Part shown: positions 16,950-26,562 of the stretch, in pieces
Numbering within the stretch: position 1 is the stretch's first letter
Layout of the letters: each line of letters starts with the position of its first letter
Origin: Candidatus Methanomethylophilus sp. 1R26
GTDB lineage: Archaea > Thermoplasmatota > Thermoplasmata > Methanomassiliicoccales > Methanomethylophilaceae
Direction of reading: 5' to 3'
Assembly (NCBI RefSeq): GCF_001481295.1
Contig: NZ_LOPS01000050.1
Coordinates: 1-64,000 of the forward strand
Length of the DNA: 64,000 nucleotides
Made by a program: the position numbers and the translations under genes
The notes under the pieces: generated by a model
The model's input: the letters and a program-made list of their open reading frames with translations, nothing else
Database searches by the model: none
Told to the model about the DNA's origin: nothing

Positions 16950-17717
16950 ATGGGAATAAGGATCGCAATATGCCAGATGGCCGGAGGCGGTTCCCCGGAG
17001 GAGAACCTCAGGCTGGTCGAGGGCACGATCATGCAGAACCAGGCGGACCTCTATGTCTTCCCGGAACTGTACCTCACAGGCTACGGATACGATTCCTTCA
17101 ACAGCGAGGACGCCGAGACCGCGGTCAACCGGCTGCAGGTCATCTGCAACAACCGCGACTGCGCCGCAGTGCTCGGAACGCCCATGCAGTGGTACAACGG
17201 CATCACCGACTCGCTGCTGTTCATCACCCCCAACGAGACCTACCGCTACGACAAGCTGTACCCGGCCAACTTCGGCCCGTACGACGAGAGCAGGTTCGAG
17301 AAAGGCAGCGCGCCGCTGATGGTGACCTTCAAGGGGATGAAGATCGGATTCGAGATCTGCTACGATGTTTTCTTCCCGGAGATCCACCGGTTCTACGCCG
17401 TCCACGGCGCGGAGATGGTGGTGGTCATCTCGGCATCCAGCGAGAAGTCCAGGAAAGCTGTGGAGACCATCCTGCCCGCCAGGTCCCTGGAGAACACCGT
17501 CTACACGGTGTTCTGCAACCACTGCGGGCAGTTCGCCGAGGGCAATCCGTTCTTCGGCGGCTCGGCGCTCTACAGCCCCCTGGGCGAGGAGATCGCCAAG
17601 GCCGGGGCGGACCAGCAGGTCCTCATCACCTACGCCGACAGCAGCGTCGTGGAGCACGCGCGCGAGGAGAGGCCCCAGCTCAGGGACCTCAGGGACGATA
17701 TCCACTGGATACCCTGA
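16950..17717 (+). CDS. Carbon-nitrogen hydrolase (nitrilase superfamily)
   Basis: 255 residues with the Glu-Lys-Cys triad: Glu in FPELYLTGYG (about 43), Lys in YDKLYPANFG (about 103) and Cys in FEICYDVFFPE (about 137). It hydrolyses an amide or nitrile in the cytoplasm; the exact substrate is unknown. The catalytic fold is the same as the glutaminase domain fused to bacterial NadE, and it is divergent from a stand-alone nadE, so an ammonia-supply role for NadE is plausible but inferred. A TATA-like TTTATAAA lies about 30 bases upstream. Confidence 0.85.
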   Translation: MGIRIAICQMAGGGSPEENLRLVEGTIMQNQADLYVFPELYLTGYGYDSFNSEDAETAVNRLQVICNNRDCAAVLGTPMQWYNGITDSLLFITPNETYRYDKLYPANFGPYDESRFEKGSAPLMVTFKGMKIGFEICYDVFFPEIHRFYAVHGAEMVVVISASSEKSRKAVETILPARSLENTVYTVFCNHCGQFAEGNPFFGGSALYSPLGEEIAKAGADQQVLITYADSSVVEHAREERPQLRDLRDDIHWIP

Positions 17718-17774
17718 AAGACCGTCCGAGACGCACAAACCTTTTTAATCAAGCACCAGATACGAGCGGACGAG

Positions 17775-17861
17775 GCCGAGATAGCCCAGCCCGGTAAGAC
17801 GCAAGCCTGGAAAGCTTGTGGGTGTATACCCTCGGGAGTTCAAATCTCCCTCTCGGCGCCA
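17775..17861 (+). tRNA. tRNA-Ser (anticodon GGA)
   Basis: Acceptor GCCGAGA/TCTCGGC, anticodon loop CTGGAAA (GGA at 17809-17811), a long variable arm (TGTGGGTGTATACC region) and T-loop GTTCAAATC. CCA is encoded. A T-rich archaeal promoter element (CCTTTTTAATC) lies about 35 bases upstream. Confidence 0.95.
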
Positions 17862-18027
17862 TTCATTTTAATTTCAGTCCGCCGCCCGCTCGGTGCGGCG
17901 GTCCGTCCCGGATTTGAAGAGTTGCCCTGTGGCCCGCGGCTCTGGCACATTGAGCGCTTCCGGATAGGAGGGCATGCCGGCAGGATGTTCTGCATACCCT
18001 GACGGCATTCGATGAATTCCGAGAAAA

Positions 18028-18054
18028 TGTTACATGTATAGATTATCCGTAACA
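18028..18054 (+). repeat. 27-bp direct repeat, left copy, flanking the DUF4143 ATPase gene
   Basis: Begins TGTTACATGTATA and ends TCCGTAACA. Matches the copy at 19316-19342 in 24 of 27 positions. It overlaps the 3' end of the ATPase gene. Each copy is itself partly palindromic (TGTTAC...GTAACA). Confidence 0.7.
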
Positions 18055-19299
18055 GACTCGGACGCTTTCGGGATCCGTCAGGAATTCTATGAGTCCTATC
18101 CTTTCGATCCCGTCCTCATCGTAACGTCCCTTCCCGCCGTCCATGGTTATGATAATCTTCCTGAACGAATCCCGGATGGAAAGGTACGGGCGTTTCTCCC
18201 GCAGTTCGGCTTCTCCGTCGATACTGTAGGCGGATTGGATGTACACCCTCTCGTTCCCGCGGTTGGCAACGAAGTCTACTTCGCAGCCGATCCTCCTGCG
18301 CCCGCTGCTCCCGGACTCAGTCCTGTACAGCGAACCGACGTCTACGTCATATCCTCTGCAGCGGAGCTCGTTGTAGATGATGTTCTCCATTATGTGGGAA
18401 CGGTCATTCTGCCTGAAATGCTCTCTGGCATTCTTCAGGCCGACATCCGCGATGTAGTATTTTTTCTCCGAGTCGATATGCTTCCTCCCTTTGATATCGT
18501 ATCTTCTGGCCTCCTCGAACAGGTATGCATCGCACAGGTAATCCACGTACCTCTTCACCGTTTTATCGGCAATCTTCACGCGGTTGCGCGTATGCATGGT
18601 GTCAGTGATTTTCGCGATGCTGCCGGCCGAACCGATTGATGATATCAGGACGTCCGTGAGATCGCCGAGTTCCCTCACGTTCCTGATTTTGTGCCTTTCG
18701 ACGATGTCTGTCAGATAGACCTTGTCCAGGAGGTTCGCCAGATAGCCGGTCTTCTGCTTGGCTGAACTATACTGGAACAGTTCCGGCATCCCGCCGTAAT
18801 CCATGTATTCCTCAATGCAGTCCCTCGGATCCAGGCCCTTTGCGGCGGAGAACTCGCTGAAAGACAGGGGGCGCACCCTTATCTCCATGCTCCTCCCCCT
18901 GAATTCCGTCACGATGTCCTTGGACAGGAATCTGGAATTGCTTCCGGTTACGTAGGTGTCTATGTTGCTGCGGTGGAGGAGGCTGTTGAGCACCTCGTAG
19001 AATCCGTCAACCAACTGAACTTCGTCTATCAGGACGTAGTACATCCCGTCATCCTCGATCCTCGACAGTATATCCCGGTAAAGGGCGTTCTTCTCCCTCA
19101 GATGAGCGTTCTCAAGCAGGTCCAGTTCGTATGCGAGTATGTGGGAACGGTCCACTCCTGAATCGCGGAGGTGTTTGGCGAACAGTTCGAACAGCAGGAA
19201 TGATTTTCCACATCTCCTGATTCCGCTGATCACTTTTATCGTGCGGGTATGCTCGGATTCGATCAGACGGCTGAGATAGCTGTCCCTCTTGATTATCAT
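18043..19299 (-). CDS. AAA+ ATPase of the DUF4143 family
   Basis: 418 residues, intact. Walker A SGIRRCGKSFLL near 26, Walker B YVLIDEVQLV near 93, sensor motif VTGSNSRFLS near 117, then the DUF4143 part with PLSFSEF, YMDYGGMPE and a PD-(D/E)XK-like CEVDFVANRG near 335. These genes occur in many copies in archaea and often move between genomes; their function is unsettled (possible nuclease-linked ATPase). The gene is bracketed by 27-bp direct repeats, which suggests a mobile cassette. Confidence 0.88.
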   Translation of the reverse strand: MIIKRDSYLSRLIESEHTRTIKVISGIRRCGKSFLLFELFAKHLRDSGVDRSHILAYELDLLENAHLREKNALYRDILSRIEDDGMYYVLIDEVQLVDGFYEVLNSLLHRSNIDTYVTGSNSRFLSKDIVTEFRGRSMEIRVRPLSFSEFSAAKGLDPRDCIEEYMDYGGMPELFQYSSAKQKTGYLANLLDKVYLTDIVERHKIRNVRELGDLTDVLISSIGSAGSIAKITDTMHTRNRVKIADKTVKRYVDYLCDAYLFEEARRYDIKGRKHIDSEKKYYIADVGLKNAREHFRQNDRSHIMENIIYNELRCRGYDVDVGSLYRTESGSSGRRRIGCEVDFVANRGNERVYIQSAYSIDGEAELREKRPYLSIRDSFRKIIITMDGGKGRYDEDGIERIGLIEFLTDPESVRVCYG

Positions 19300-19315
19300 C
19301 TCTATTCCGAATAAT

Positions 19316-19342
19316 TGTTACATGTATAATTTTTCCGTAACA
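19316..19342 (+). repeat. 27-bp direct repeat, right copy, upstream of the DUF4143 ATPase gene
   Basis: Same sequence as at 18028-18054 with three differences. It lies 17 bases upstream of the ATPase start and could hold its promoter or mark an insertion boundary. Confidence 0.7.
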
Positions 19343-19613
19343 TGATGGAGAGCACGTTCGGGACCGGCATGAGGGGGAACAACTGTCCGATACCGCGTAA
19401 ATGATGCCCTGGGACATCCTTAACGCACTGCATCTATCTATGAACTGGCGCGGCAACGAAATGAGATAGAACGTATGTGGCCCGGCCTCCGAATTATGGA
19501 GCAATGGCCCGATTCCGTGCATCCGTCAGATTGAACCCTGACTCAGAGCGGCGAAATTATGCCCCAACGCAATGAGTTAAAGTTTAATTATATGAATCCT
19601 GGATGACGGCATT
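19343..19613. other. Intergenic stretch without recognised gene
   Basis: No credible frame. The last 40 bases hold an AT-rich promoter (TTAAAGTTTAATTATATG) for the small membrane protein at 19614. Confidence 0.5.
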
Positions 19614-19886
19614 ATGAGCGACCTCTTCGGACGTGCCGTGATAGTCGCCTTCACGATAGTGCTCGTAGTCTGCGCGGCGGTGTCATTCTTCGTCAGCAGG
19701 AATATCCTCGAGGATTTCGGCCTCATCGTCCTGTTGCTCACTGTACTCAGTATAATCGCAGGCATCGCGGCAATCTCATACCTGCTGATCATGCGTAATA
19801 AGATGTACGATCCCCTGGATCCCATTCTGGAATCCAATACAGAAAAGAAGCGAATCAGACCTTCTTTATGGTCTCGAACGTCGTGA
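19614..19886 (+). CDS. Small membrane protein, 90 aa, two helices
   Basis: Two hydrophobic segments (VIVAFTIVLVVCAAVSFFV and LIVLLLTVLSIIAGIAAISY) separated by a short loop, then a polar tail. A TATA-like element sits about 30 bases before ATG 19614. Its 3' end overlaps the converging glycosyltransferase gene by 32 bases. No family recognised. Confidence 0.65.
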   Translation: MSDLFGRAVIVAFTIVLVVCAAVSFFVSRNILEDFGLIVLLLTVLSIIAGIAAISYLLIMRNKMYDPLDPILESNTEKKRIRPSLWSRTS

Positions 19887-21002
19887 AATCCGGCCTCTTC
19901 ACAAGCGCGTATATCGTAGTCAGACCATCATAGAACGCCACCGGGACCTGCAGGATGAACATCAGCACAGATGTGGGCAGGGAATGCATGTACGATGCCC
20001 CGAACTGATAGTAAGCATAGAAACTCGCTACGTTCATGACGGATACGGCCACCATCAGGCCGCTGAATTCCGTGAACATGAGGATTAACGGGAACGCCAG
20101 CAGCATGATGAGGCCCAGCACCCCGTTTATGTACATGTAGATGTAGAACAGGTAAGTGCCGGGACTCAATTTCCTGATTTTGCCGTCGTTGTTCAGGATT
20201 GACCAGAACCATCTTCTGCGCTGCTTGAAATAATCTTTCGTGGTGGTAGGCGGCGCTATGTAGATGTTGCCGATTGGTACAAGCGAGAAATGATACTTCT
20301 TTGAAAGATTCAGTCCCATCAGCAGATCCTCCGCTCCGTAGGTCCCGTAATCCCATCCAATCTCGTACTCGATATCGGCGCGTATCACTATGCCCTCTCC
20401 ATGGACGAACACCGGCTTGCCCCTTAAGTTGCAGAACTTGCACCAGGTCTCGCAGTTGGAAATCCTGACAAGGTCTGAAAGCGATGAGAACAAGTGCCTT
20501 CCGAAAGCCCTCAGGCGTATGCAGCCCTGAGCGCCTTCGGCCTTGAGGTAGTACTTCACGTACATGAGATAGGGTTTGTCGACGATGCTGTCGTCATCCA
20601 GATGGCAGATATACGTCTTCTTCCCGTAACCCATCGCATGAAGAGCCTCGATACCGTACTGCATTGCACGCATTTTATTACGCGACCCCCCCCCGGAACA
20701 TAATCGGCAGGCACCGCTATTTCCCTGCATGAGTATCTGAAGGTGTCGCGAGCCTCCTTGATAACAAAGATCTCCGAGGCTAGATTGTAGCTGCGCACCT
20801 TGCGTATAATCTTCTCGACAACGTCTGTAGCCATTCCGTTGGTGGTTATCGCGACTATGACATCATTAGCCTCGAGGAGGGGCTTCTCTTTCGTGAACGA
20901 CTATCTGCTGTCGAACAGGACGGAGAAAAACATCAGATATGTCTGAAACAGAGCATATGGAGCATAGAAGAGAAGCATTAGAAGGATAATTAACTCTGCC
21001 AT
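19855..21002 (-). CDS. GT2 membrane glycosyltransferase with in-frame amber codon and one frameshift
   Basis: ATG 21002 opens a membrane helix (MAELIILLMLLFYAPYALF). Codon 34 is TAG (20901-20903), and the same frame continues SFTKEKPLLEANDVIVAITT into the Rossmann-like GT2 domain. A nine-C run at 20686-20694 then shifts the frame by one, giving VPADYVPG then SRNKMRAMQYG. Catalytic signatures follow: HLDDDS (DxD region), GAEDLLMG, and QRRRW, then C-terminal membrane helices. The order and the QxxRW motif fit processive or egghead-like GT2 enzymes that build polysaccharide or glycolipid at the membrane. Without reading TAG the protein would lose its N-terminal anchor. Confidence 0.75.
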
Positions 21003-21340
21003 TGCCTGAACTATGAGACCCAGGCTTAGATAAATAACTTATTTTGTCGAAGAGCGAAAACATCCAATATGAAAGAGCTGCCCGCAGTCATGAAGAATTT
21101 ATTGCATGTACGGCACGTCAACAGCATTGAGTTTCGAAGACTACACCTGTACCCTGCGCACAGAAAGAGATGCCGGGCTGATGATTGATCTGTCCGACCG
21201 TGTAGACGCCCAGACCGAACTGCCGATGAACGAAGCATCCGCATAGGGTCTTTCATTCTCCTATCCGGCCACATATATGTTCCAGATTCACGCCACACCC
21301 ATCACAACCGATATGAACCGACACGGCGGTCTTCCTTTTC
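21003..21340. other. 338-base intergenic region, no gene seen
   Basis: Both strands contain only short frames with non-protein-like composition. The left part is AT-rich and probably carries the glycosyltransferase promoter. Nothing else recognised. Confidence 0.5.
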
Positions 21341-21685
21341 ATGAAGGTCAACTACAGGCCCAATCCCGGGCAGTCCCGCCGCAGCCCCCCGCGGCAGTGG
21401 GAGGTATGGCTGGCCGACGCCGCCTTCCCCGGATCGGATAAGAAGAGGCGCCCGGTGGCGGTCGGGAAGAGGAACGGGATGTCGTGGACGATCTACGAGA
21501 TCGTTCCAGCATCGGCATCCGGGGGCCTCGACGCGAGGCTCTCCGACCCCGCCCGCGCGGGGCAGGACCGCCCCTCGGCGGTGAAGGTGAAGAAACCTTC
21601 CGAAGCAGGTCCGGACGCTTTCGTGCAGAAACTCGGCGAGCTGTCGCACGAGGACATCTCGAAGTGCCTCGCGGCAATGAGATGA
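21341..21685 (+). CDS. PemK/MazF-like protein, 114 aa
   Basis: The segment RQWEVWLADAAFPGSDKKRR, then PVAVGKRNG, follows the start of PemK/MazF-family toxins (strand, then a G-S-x-K-x-R-P-V motif). The rest (PSAVKVKKPSEAG, then helix LSHEDISKCLAAM) is compatible. Such toxins cut mRNA. No antitoxin gene is visible next to it, so it may be a solitary member with another function. Confidence 0.55.
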   Translation: MKVNYRPNPGQSRRSPPRQWEVWLADAAFPGSDKKRRPVAVGKRNGMSWTIYEIVPASASGGLDARLSDPARAGQDRPSAVKVKKPSEAGPDAFVQKLGELSHEDISKCLAAMR

Positions 21686-21762
21686 GACGCAACGGGCCCC
21701 GGACCGGTCTCCCGATGATAAGGAACAAGGATCCGGATTCCTTGTATTCGTCCGATTCGTAA

Positions 21763-21791
21763 TACGTATAATTCGAATAAATTCGAATAAA
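21763..21791. repeat. AT-rich TTCGAATA repeats
   Basis: TACGTATAATTCGAATAA followed at once by ATTCGAATAA; the same unit returns at 21894-21920 in front of the AlbA_2 gene. Probably binding sites of one symmetric regulator. Confidence 0.5.
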
Positions 21792-21895
21792 CACGAAGCA
21801 ACAAACAGCAAGCAAGCAGATTTTCGACCTGACCTGAATCGATATTGCAGTATCTGGCACATTATTCGGGCATAGTATTCGTCATTTTCTACATA

Positions 21896-21915
21896 CGTAT
21901 AATTCGAATTATACG
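21896..21915. promoter_or_regulatory. Perfect 20-bp palindrome upstream of the AlbA_2 gene
   Basis: CGTATAATTCGAATTATACG equals its own reverse complement and lies 34 bases before ATG 21950. It shares TTCGAAT with the repeats at 21763-21791. Autoregulation by the AlbA_2 protein is a reasonable guess. Confidence 0.6.
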
Positions 21916-21949
21916 AATAATTAATAACCAATTGGATATCAGAATATCA

Positions 21950-23242
21950 TGCAAGAAAACCAATCTACGGAACTGAAGAGAGAATATAGCAATACTCTTC
22001 TGAAAACGGTTGTTGCATTCAGCAATGTTCCGGAGGAAAGATCATCATCGGAGTGAACGATGACGGAACGGTTGCAGGTCTTGCGGATCCTGACGGTACA
22101 TGCAAAAATGTGCACAAGCCATATCCGATATGGTTCGTCCAGACATCACAACGACAAGCAAGATCGATATAGAGAACATAGACGGCAAGAATGTAGTGAT
22201 CGTCTCAGTAAATGAAGGTACCAATAAACCATATTACCTGCGTGAGAAAGGATTGCGTCCCGAGGGAGTCTTCATCAGGATGGGAACTGTCACAGAACCA
22301 GTCACTGATGGAATGTTTTACCACCTTGTCCACTATGAGTTTTCATCAAAGTACGAGGAATTCATCTCCATCCGCCAAGACCTCACCTTCAGATACCTGG
22401 AAAAGGCGGCCGGTAAAAAGAAGATGAAACTGGATACGAGCCATATGGAATCCCTCCGCATGGTCAGAGAAGGAAAATACACCAATCTGGCATTCATCCT
22501 TTCCGACCAATTCGACCAGCCCATTAAGATGGCCTCATACCCGGATCACCATAAGTCAAGGTTCATAGACCGCGAAATAGCAGACGGTTCCGCTCTTGAA
22601 CAGGCAGAAAAAGCTATAAAATACATCATGGAACACAACAGAACGGTTTCAACCATTGCGGGCATTTACCGCCAAGATATGCTGCAATTTCCCGAAACCG
22701 CAGTGAGGGAGGCCGTGCTGAATGCTGTCGTCCATAGGGATTACAGCCGCGAAGGAACGATATTGATAAGCATCTACCCGGATTGCCTGACGATCGTGTC
22801 TCCGGGAGAACTTTACACATACTACACAGAAAGCGATCTGTTCAGCGGTGTATCATCGCTGAGGAACAGGAATCTGGCTTACATAATGTACAGGCTCGAA
22901 CTGATCGAATCCTTCGGTACGGGACTTCCCAGGATCATGGACGAGTATGTGCCGTTCGATGCCGTTCCCTCCGTAAAATCGGGATCCTCGATATTCACCA
23001 TCACGCTGCCGGCGATCGGAGCGCATCAGGAAGCGGCCGACAGTTTCCTGAGAACGCACAGCACGTTCACGCGTCAGGAGTTGCAGGATGCCCTAGGCAT
23101 GAACAGGAATGAAGCAGTGATGAAGATAAGGGAACTATCGGAACAGGGCAGGATAACGAAATACGGTGCGGGGAGGAGCACCAGGTACAGACCGACAGGG
23201 ATAGAGGGGACGGCCAAGGTTCCGGAACAGGGAAAGGACTGA
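21950..23242 (+). CDS. Schlafen AlbA_2-domain ATP-binding regulator (two frameshifts)
   Basis: Starts MQENQSTELKREYSNTLLKT at ATG 21950. One-base losses near 22027 (restoring FSNCSGGKIIIGVNDDG) and 22112 (restoring CKNVAQAISDMV) rebuild the N-terminal AlbA_2 domain. The middle contains PETAVREAVLNAVVHRDYSR, the N-box of the divergent GHKL-type ATP-binding domain, then SFGTGLPRI. The C-terminus is a winged helix (RQELQDALGMNRNEAVMKI). This family is usually annotated as a putative transcriptional regulator. The upstream palindrome supports that. Confidence 0.82.
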
Positions 23243-23849
23243 CTGACCCCCGGCATCGGTCCTTGATCTCCCTGAGAACTTCTTCGGCGGACTCCTCTCC
23301 GTGATTGGCCGCCCTCTTCAGGTACTTCTCGGCCATTTTCTGATCTGCCTCGACCCCTTCGCCGGAGATGTACAGCATCCCCAGCTCCTTCTCGGCTTTG
23401 GGGTACATCTGGTCCGCGGCCTTGCGCAGGTACGATGCCGCCTTCGCGGCATCGACCGGCACGCCGAGCCCCTCGGCGTAGATGTGGTACAGGGAGTACT
23501 GGCTCTTGTAATAGCCCTGGGCGGCGGACTTCTCATACCATTTCCTGGCGGTCTCGAAGTCCTGTCTGACGCCTTCCCCCGAGGCATACGCCGTGCCGAG
23601 GTTGTGCTGGGCCTTCATCTCCCCCGCCTCGGCCGCCTTGGTCCACCACTCGATGGCGTACTGCTTCACCTGCGGAACGCCCTGACCCAGATAGTACAGC
23701 AGGCCCATGTCCGACATGGCCTCGGCGCTGCCGAGGTCGGCGGCCTGGCGGAAGAGCTCGGCTGCCTTGCCGTAGTCGTTCTTCTTGTAGAGCTCGCATG
23801 CCTCTTTGAAGACCTTGTCCGCAGGCGATTTGGGTTTGCGGCCGAACAT
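23067..23849 (-). CDS. Sel1-repeat protein
   Basis: From ATG 23849 (MFGRKPKSPADKVFKEACEL). A start at 23909 overlapping the ABC gene is possible, but a TATA-like TTCAAATAC lies between the two. At least five Sel1 repeats (for example GSAEAMSDMGLLYYLGQGV and MKAQHNLGTAYASGEGV) form an alpha-alpha superhelix for protein binding. The last ~55 residues are Pro/Ser/Cys-rich and overlap the converging AlbA_2 gene by 176 bases. The real end is probably near LREIKDRCRG, so a lost stop or frameshift is likely. Confidence 0.75.
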   Translation of the reverse strand: MFGRKPKSPADKVFKEACELYKKNDYGKAAELFRQAADLGSAEAMSDMGLLYYLGQGVPQVKQYAIEWWTKAAEAGEMKAQHNLGTAYASGEGVRQDFETARKWYEKSAAQGYYKSQYSLYHIYAEGLGVPVDAAKAASYLRKAADQMYPKAEKELGMLYISGEGVEADQKMAEKYLKRAANHGEESAEEVLREIKDRCRGSVSPFPVPEPWPSPLSLSVCTWCSSPHRISLSCPVPIVPLSSSLLHSCSCLGHPATPDA

Positions 23850-23905
23850 GGAGAGAGGATTGGAGCGGGCGTATTTGAAGGGTTCAGGAGCTCGGCCGCG
23901 GGAGC

Positions 23906-24685
23906 TCATTCGTCGTCGATCGAATCGTTCAGCACCACGTGAGGCCTCCCGCGCACCTGGATGATGTCCGCGTCGACCCCGTAGACGGTCCTTATGTTCT
24001 CTTTCGTCAGAACCTCTTCGGGAGTGCCTACTGCGAAGATCTTCCCGTCGTGGAGCATGATTATCCGATCGGCGAACTTCGCCGTGATATTGATGTCGTG
24101 GCTGATCATGATGACCAGCATCCCCTTCTCCTTCGGAAGCCTGCTCAGGACCTTCGTGACCTCAATCTGATGTTTGATGTCAAGGTTGGAAGTGGGCTCG
24201 TCCAGGAGGACGATCTCCGGGGACCTGACCAGGCCCCTCGCGAGCACCACCTTCTGATGCTGCCCGGCGGAGAGCTCATTGAAATCGCGCATAGCCAGAT
24301 GCTCGATCTTCAGCAGCTTGAGGATGTCATGGACCTTCTTCAGGTCGTCCCTGTTCCCGCCGAACTTGTAATCATTCTGGAGCCCCACCATGACCGTGTC
24401 GACGACGGTGAGCGGGAAGGAGTCCTCGCTCGATGCGGGAACATAGCCCATATGCGACGACAGGTCGCGGAGCTTGGTCTTCGAGACGTCCATATCATCG
24501 ACGAACACGGCCCCGCCGGTCGGTTTGAGGATCTTGTTGATGCAGTGTATCAGGGTCGACTTCCCGACACCGTTGGGCCCCATGATGCAGACGAACTCCG
24601 GCTTATCGAGGACATACGATACTCCCTTCAGGACGGGGTCCTTCGGGTCGTAGCCGAATTCCAGTTCTCTCAGGTCCACCTTCAC
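23906..24685 (-). CDS. FecE/BtuD-type ABC importer ATPase, set 1
   Basis: 259 residues, intact. Walker A GPNGVGKSTL near 37, Q-loop region YVPASSEDSFP, signature NELSAGQHQKVVLARGL (an LSAGQ variant), Walker B IVLLDEPTSNLD and switch His in MISHDIN. It energises the permease encoded just upstream (24690). The three ATPases of this locus share FNELSAGQHQK or close variants and the C-terminal TKENIRTVYGVD segment. Confidence 0.92.
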   Translation of the reverse strand: MKVDLRELEFGYDPKDPVLKGVSYVLDKPEFVCIMGPNGVGKSTLIHCINKILKPTGGAVFVDDMDVSKTKLRDLSSHMGYVPASSEDSFPLTVVDTVMVGLQNDYKFGGNRDDLKKVHDILKLLKIEHLAMRDFNELSAGQHQKVVLARGLVRSPEIVLLDEPTSNLDIKHQIEVTKVLSRLPKEKGMLVIMISHDINITAKFADRIIMLHDGKIFAVGTPEEVLTKENIRTVYGVDADIIQVRGRPHVVLNDSIDDE

Positions 24686-24689
24686 GGTA

Positions 24690-25783
24690 TCACCACATCG
24701 ATTTCCTCTGCTTGATGAGCAGGTACAGGAACAGCGGGCATCCGATGAACGCAGTGATCACCCCAACCGGCAGGAAAGTAGGGGCGATGATGGTCCTGGA
24801 GATCAGATCGGCGACCATCAGCAGGACGGCGCCGAAGGCGGCCGATGCTGGGATCAGGTAGCGGTTGTCCGATCCGAGGAAGATCCTCACGATATGCGGG
24901 GCCACCAGGCCGATAAACCCGATGATCCCCGTGAAGCAGACCACAGAGGCGGCCATCAGGGAGATCACCAGAAGCAGCACGATCCTAAGCTTATGGGCAT
25001 CCAGGCCGAGAGCGGTGGCGTTCTTGTCGCCGGTGATGAGTATGTTCAGCTTCTTGGACATCGCCATCAGCAGGACAGTTCCCACGGCGGTGAAGATGAG
25101 TATCACGTCGAAGGCAGTCCACGTCGCCCCGCTCAGGTCCCCGATGGACCATTGGTAGACGGCGGAGAGCGACTGCTCGGAGATGCTCAGCTTGATGAGC
25201 GTCGTGCAGGCGTTGAACAGGTACATGACGGCTATGCCCGCCAGGATCATCGTGGCCGCGGAGGTGTTCCTGAGCGACGACACTAATATGATCACGGCCG
25301 CGGGGATGAGCGCGAAGACGAAGGCCGTGACCACGAGTCCCATCGACCCGCCGATACCGGCGAACGTGAACCCCATGCTATTGCCAATGTGGCACCGAAA
25401 GAAGCCCCTGAGGATATCCCGGTAGTGTAAGGGTCGGCCAGAGGGTTCTTCATCATGCTCTGCATGGCGGCGCCTGCGACCCCGAGCGACATGCCGGCCA
25501 CTAAGCCTGTCATGATGCGCGGAAGCCTTATCGTGAACACCGCCCAGTCCGTCATCTCGTCGCATTTATCCGGATCGAAGATGTGGTACCAGATATCGCG
25601 GTAGACCTCGCCCATCGAGATGCCCGATGACCCGACCGTCACAGCGTACCCGGTGACCAGCACCATCAGGGCGATGCAGACCGCGATGAAAGCGATCTTT
25701 TTCAGGACGTAAGTGCGGTAATCCGACTCCATCTCCTCGGAGCCGTCCGTTTCGGGCGGTTCGGACATCGCTGCTGACTGCAT
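24690..25783 (-). CDS. FecCD/BtuC-type ABC permease, set 1 (one frameshift)
   Basis: The start ATG 25783 has a strong AAAGGAGGCGA ribosome site six bases upstream. A cytoplasmic N-terminus leads to helix [19 protein letters not shown], the [12 protein letters not shown] and [19 protein letters not shown] motifs typical of the family, then a break near 25385 where the frame moves by one. It then continues through [19 protein letters not shown], the coupling-helix region. About ten helices in the cytoplasmic membrane. Co-transcribed with its ATPase. Confidence 0.9.
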
Positions 25784-26517
25784 ATGCTGCCGTCGCCTCC
25801 TTTGGTAAATGAGACACTGAATGAAGCTATCATGGGCTCTCCTGCGCTGTTGGGCCTCCTCACGATGTCGGCGCATATGTCCGAAACGTTCATCTGGCAC
25901 AGTGTGCCGAAATCCCATTGGGGGCGGTCGAGGCGGCTGAGAGGCAGGCCCTCGGCAAGTCTCTCGATGATGCCGAAATCCACATTGCCGCGGTTGAAGC
26001 GCTCATGGTTCCCGACACACCCCGGTTCCGGTCGGAATGCATACCTGCCGTCGAACAGGCGGCGGTAGTAATTCCCGTCGGAAACGTAACCGCGGCCTCC
26101 CGGCCGCAGCACGCGGACCATCTCGGAGTACGCCTGACCGGGCTTTTCAAGGCACCACAGCACGCTCCGCGAGACCACGGCATCGAACGTTCCGTCCGGG
26201 AAATCCATCTTCTGGGCGTCCATGACCCTCAGGTCGATGTCCAGGCCGAACCTCCCGGCGTTCTCCCTTGCTTCGGCGATCATCCTGCCGGAGGCATCTA
26301 TCCCCGTGACATCGGCGCCTTCGCGCGCAAGCACGATGGACAGGAGCCCGGGGCCGCACCCTACATCGAGGACACGCGAGCCCGGATAGATGCCTGTCTT
26401 GGCGATGACCCTGCGTGCAATCTCCCCTCCGTGCGTCCCGAGCTCGTCGATGACCGCGTCGGAGAAACCGGCGCTTCTCATGTCCCAGTATCCGCGGACC
26501 TCTTCCGAGAGCTGCAT
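25702..26517 (-). CDS. Class I SAM-dependent methyltransferase of the uptake locus
   Basis: Starts [20 protein letters not shown]. Motif [13 protein letters not shown] near 50, acidic residue in GIDASG, motif IV region [12 protein letters not shown] and [20 protein letters not shown]. The DGNYY segment is shared with the two ArsR-fused methyltransferases at 28075 and 32975, so all three belong to one family. The domain is complete by about residue 245. The remaining ~25 residues overlap the permease start and are probably not native. There is no HTH domain here. It lies between the binding-protein and permease genes, so its substrate is probably the imported compound or a product of it. Confidence 0.85.
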   Translation of the reverse strand: MQLSEEVRGYWDMRSAGFSDAVIDELGTHGGEIARRVIAKTGIYPGSRVLDVGCGPGLLSIVLAREGADVTGIDASGRMIAEARENAGRFGLDIDLRVMDAQKMDFPDGTFDAVVSRSVLWCLEKPGQAYSEMVRVLRPGGRGYVSDGNYYRRLFDGRYAFRPEPGCVGNHERFNRGNVDFGIIERLAEGLPLSRLDRPQWDFGTLCQMNVSDICADIVRRPNSAGEPMIASFSVSFTKGGDGSICSQQRCPNRPKRTAPRRWSRITALTS

Positions 26518-26562
26518 GGTATCTTCGTTTCATGGGAGGGGCAGAAGCCCCTCCCGGCAGCC

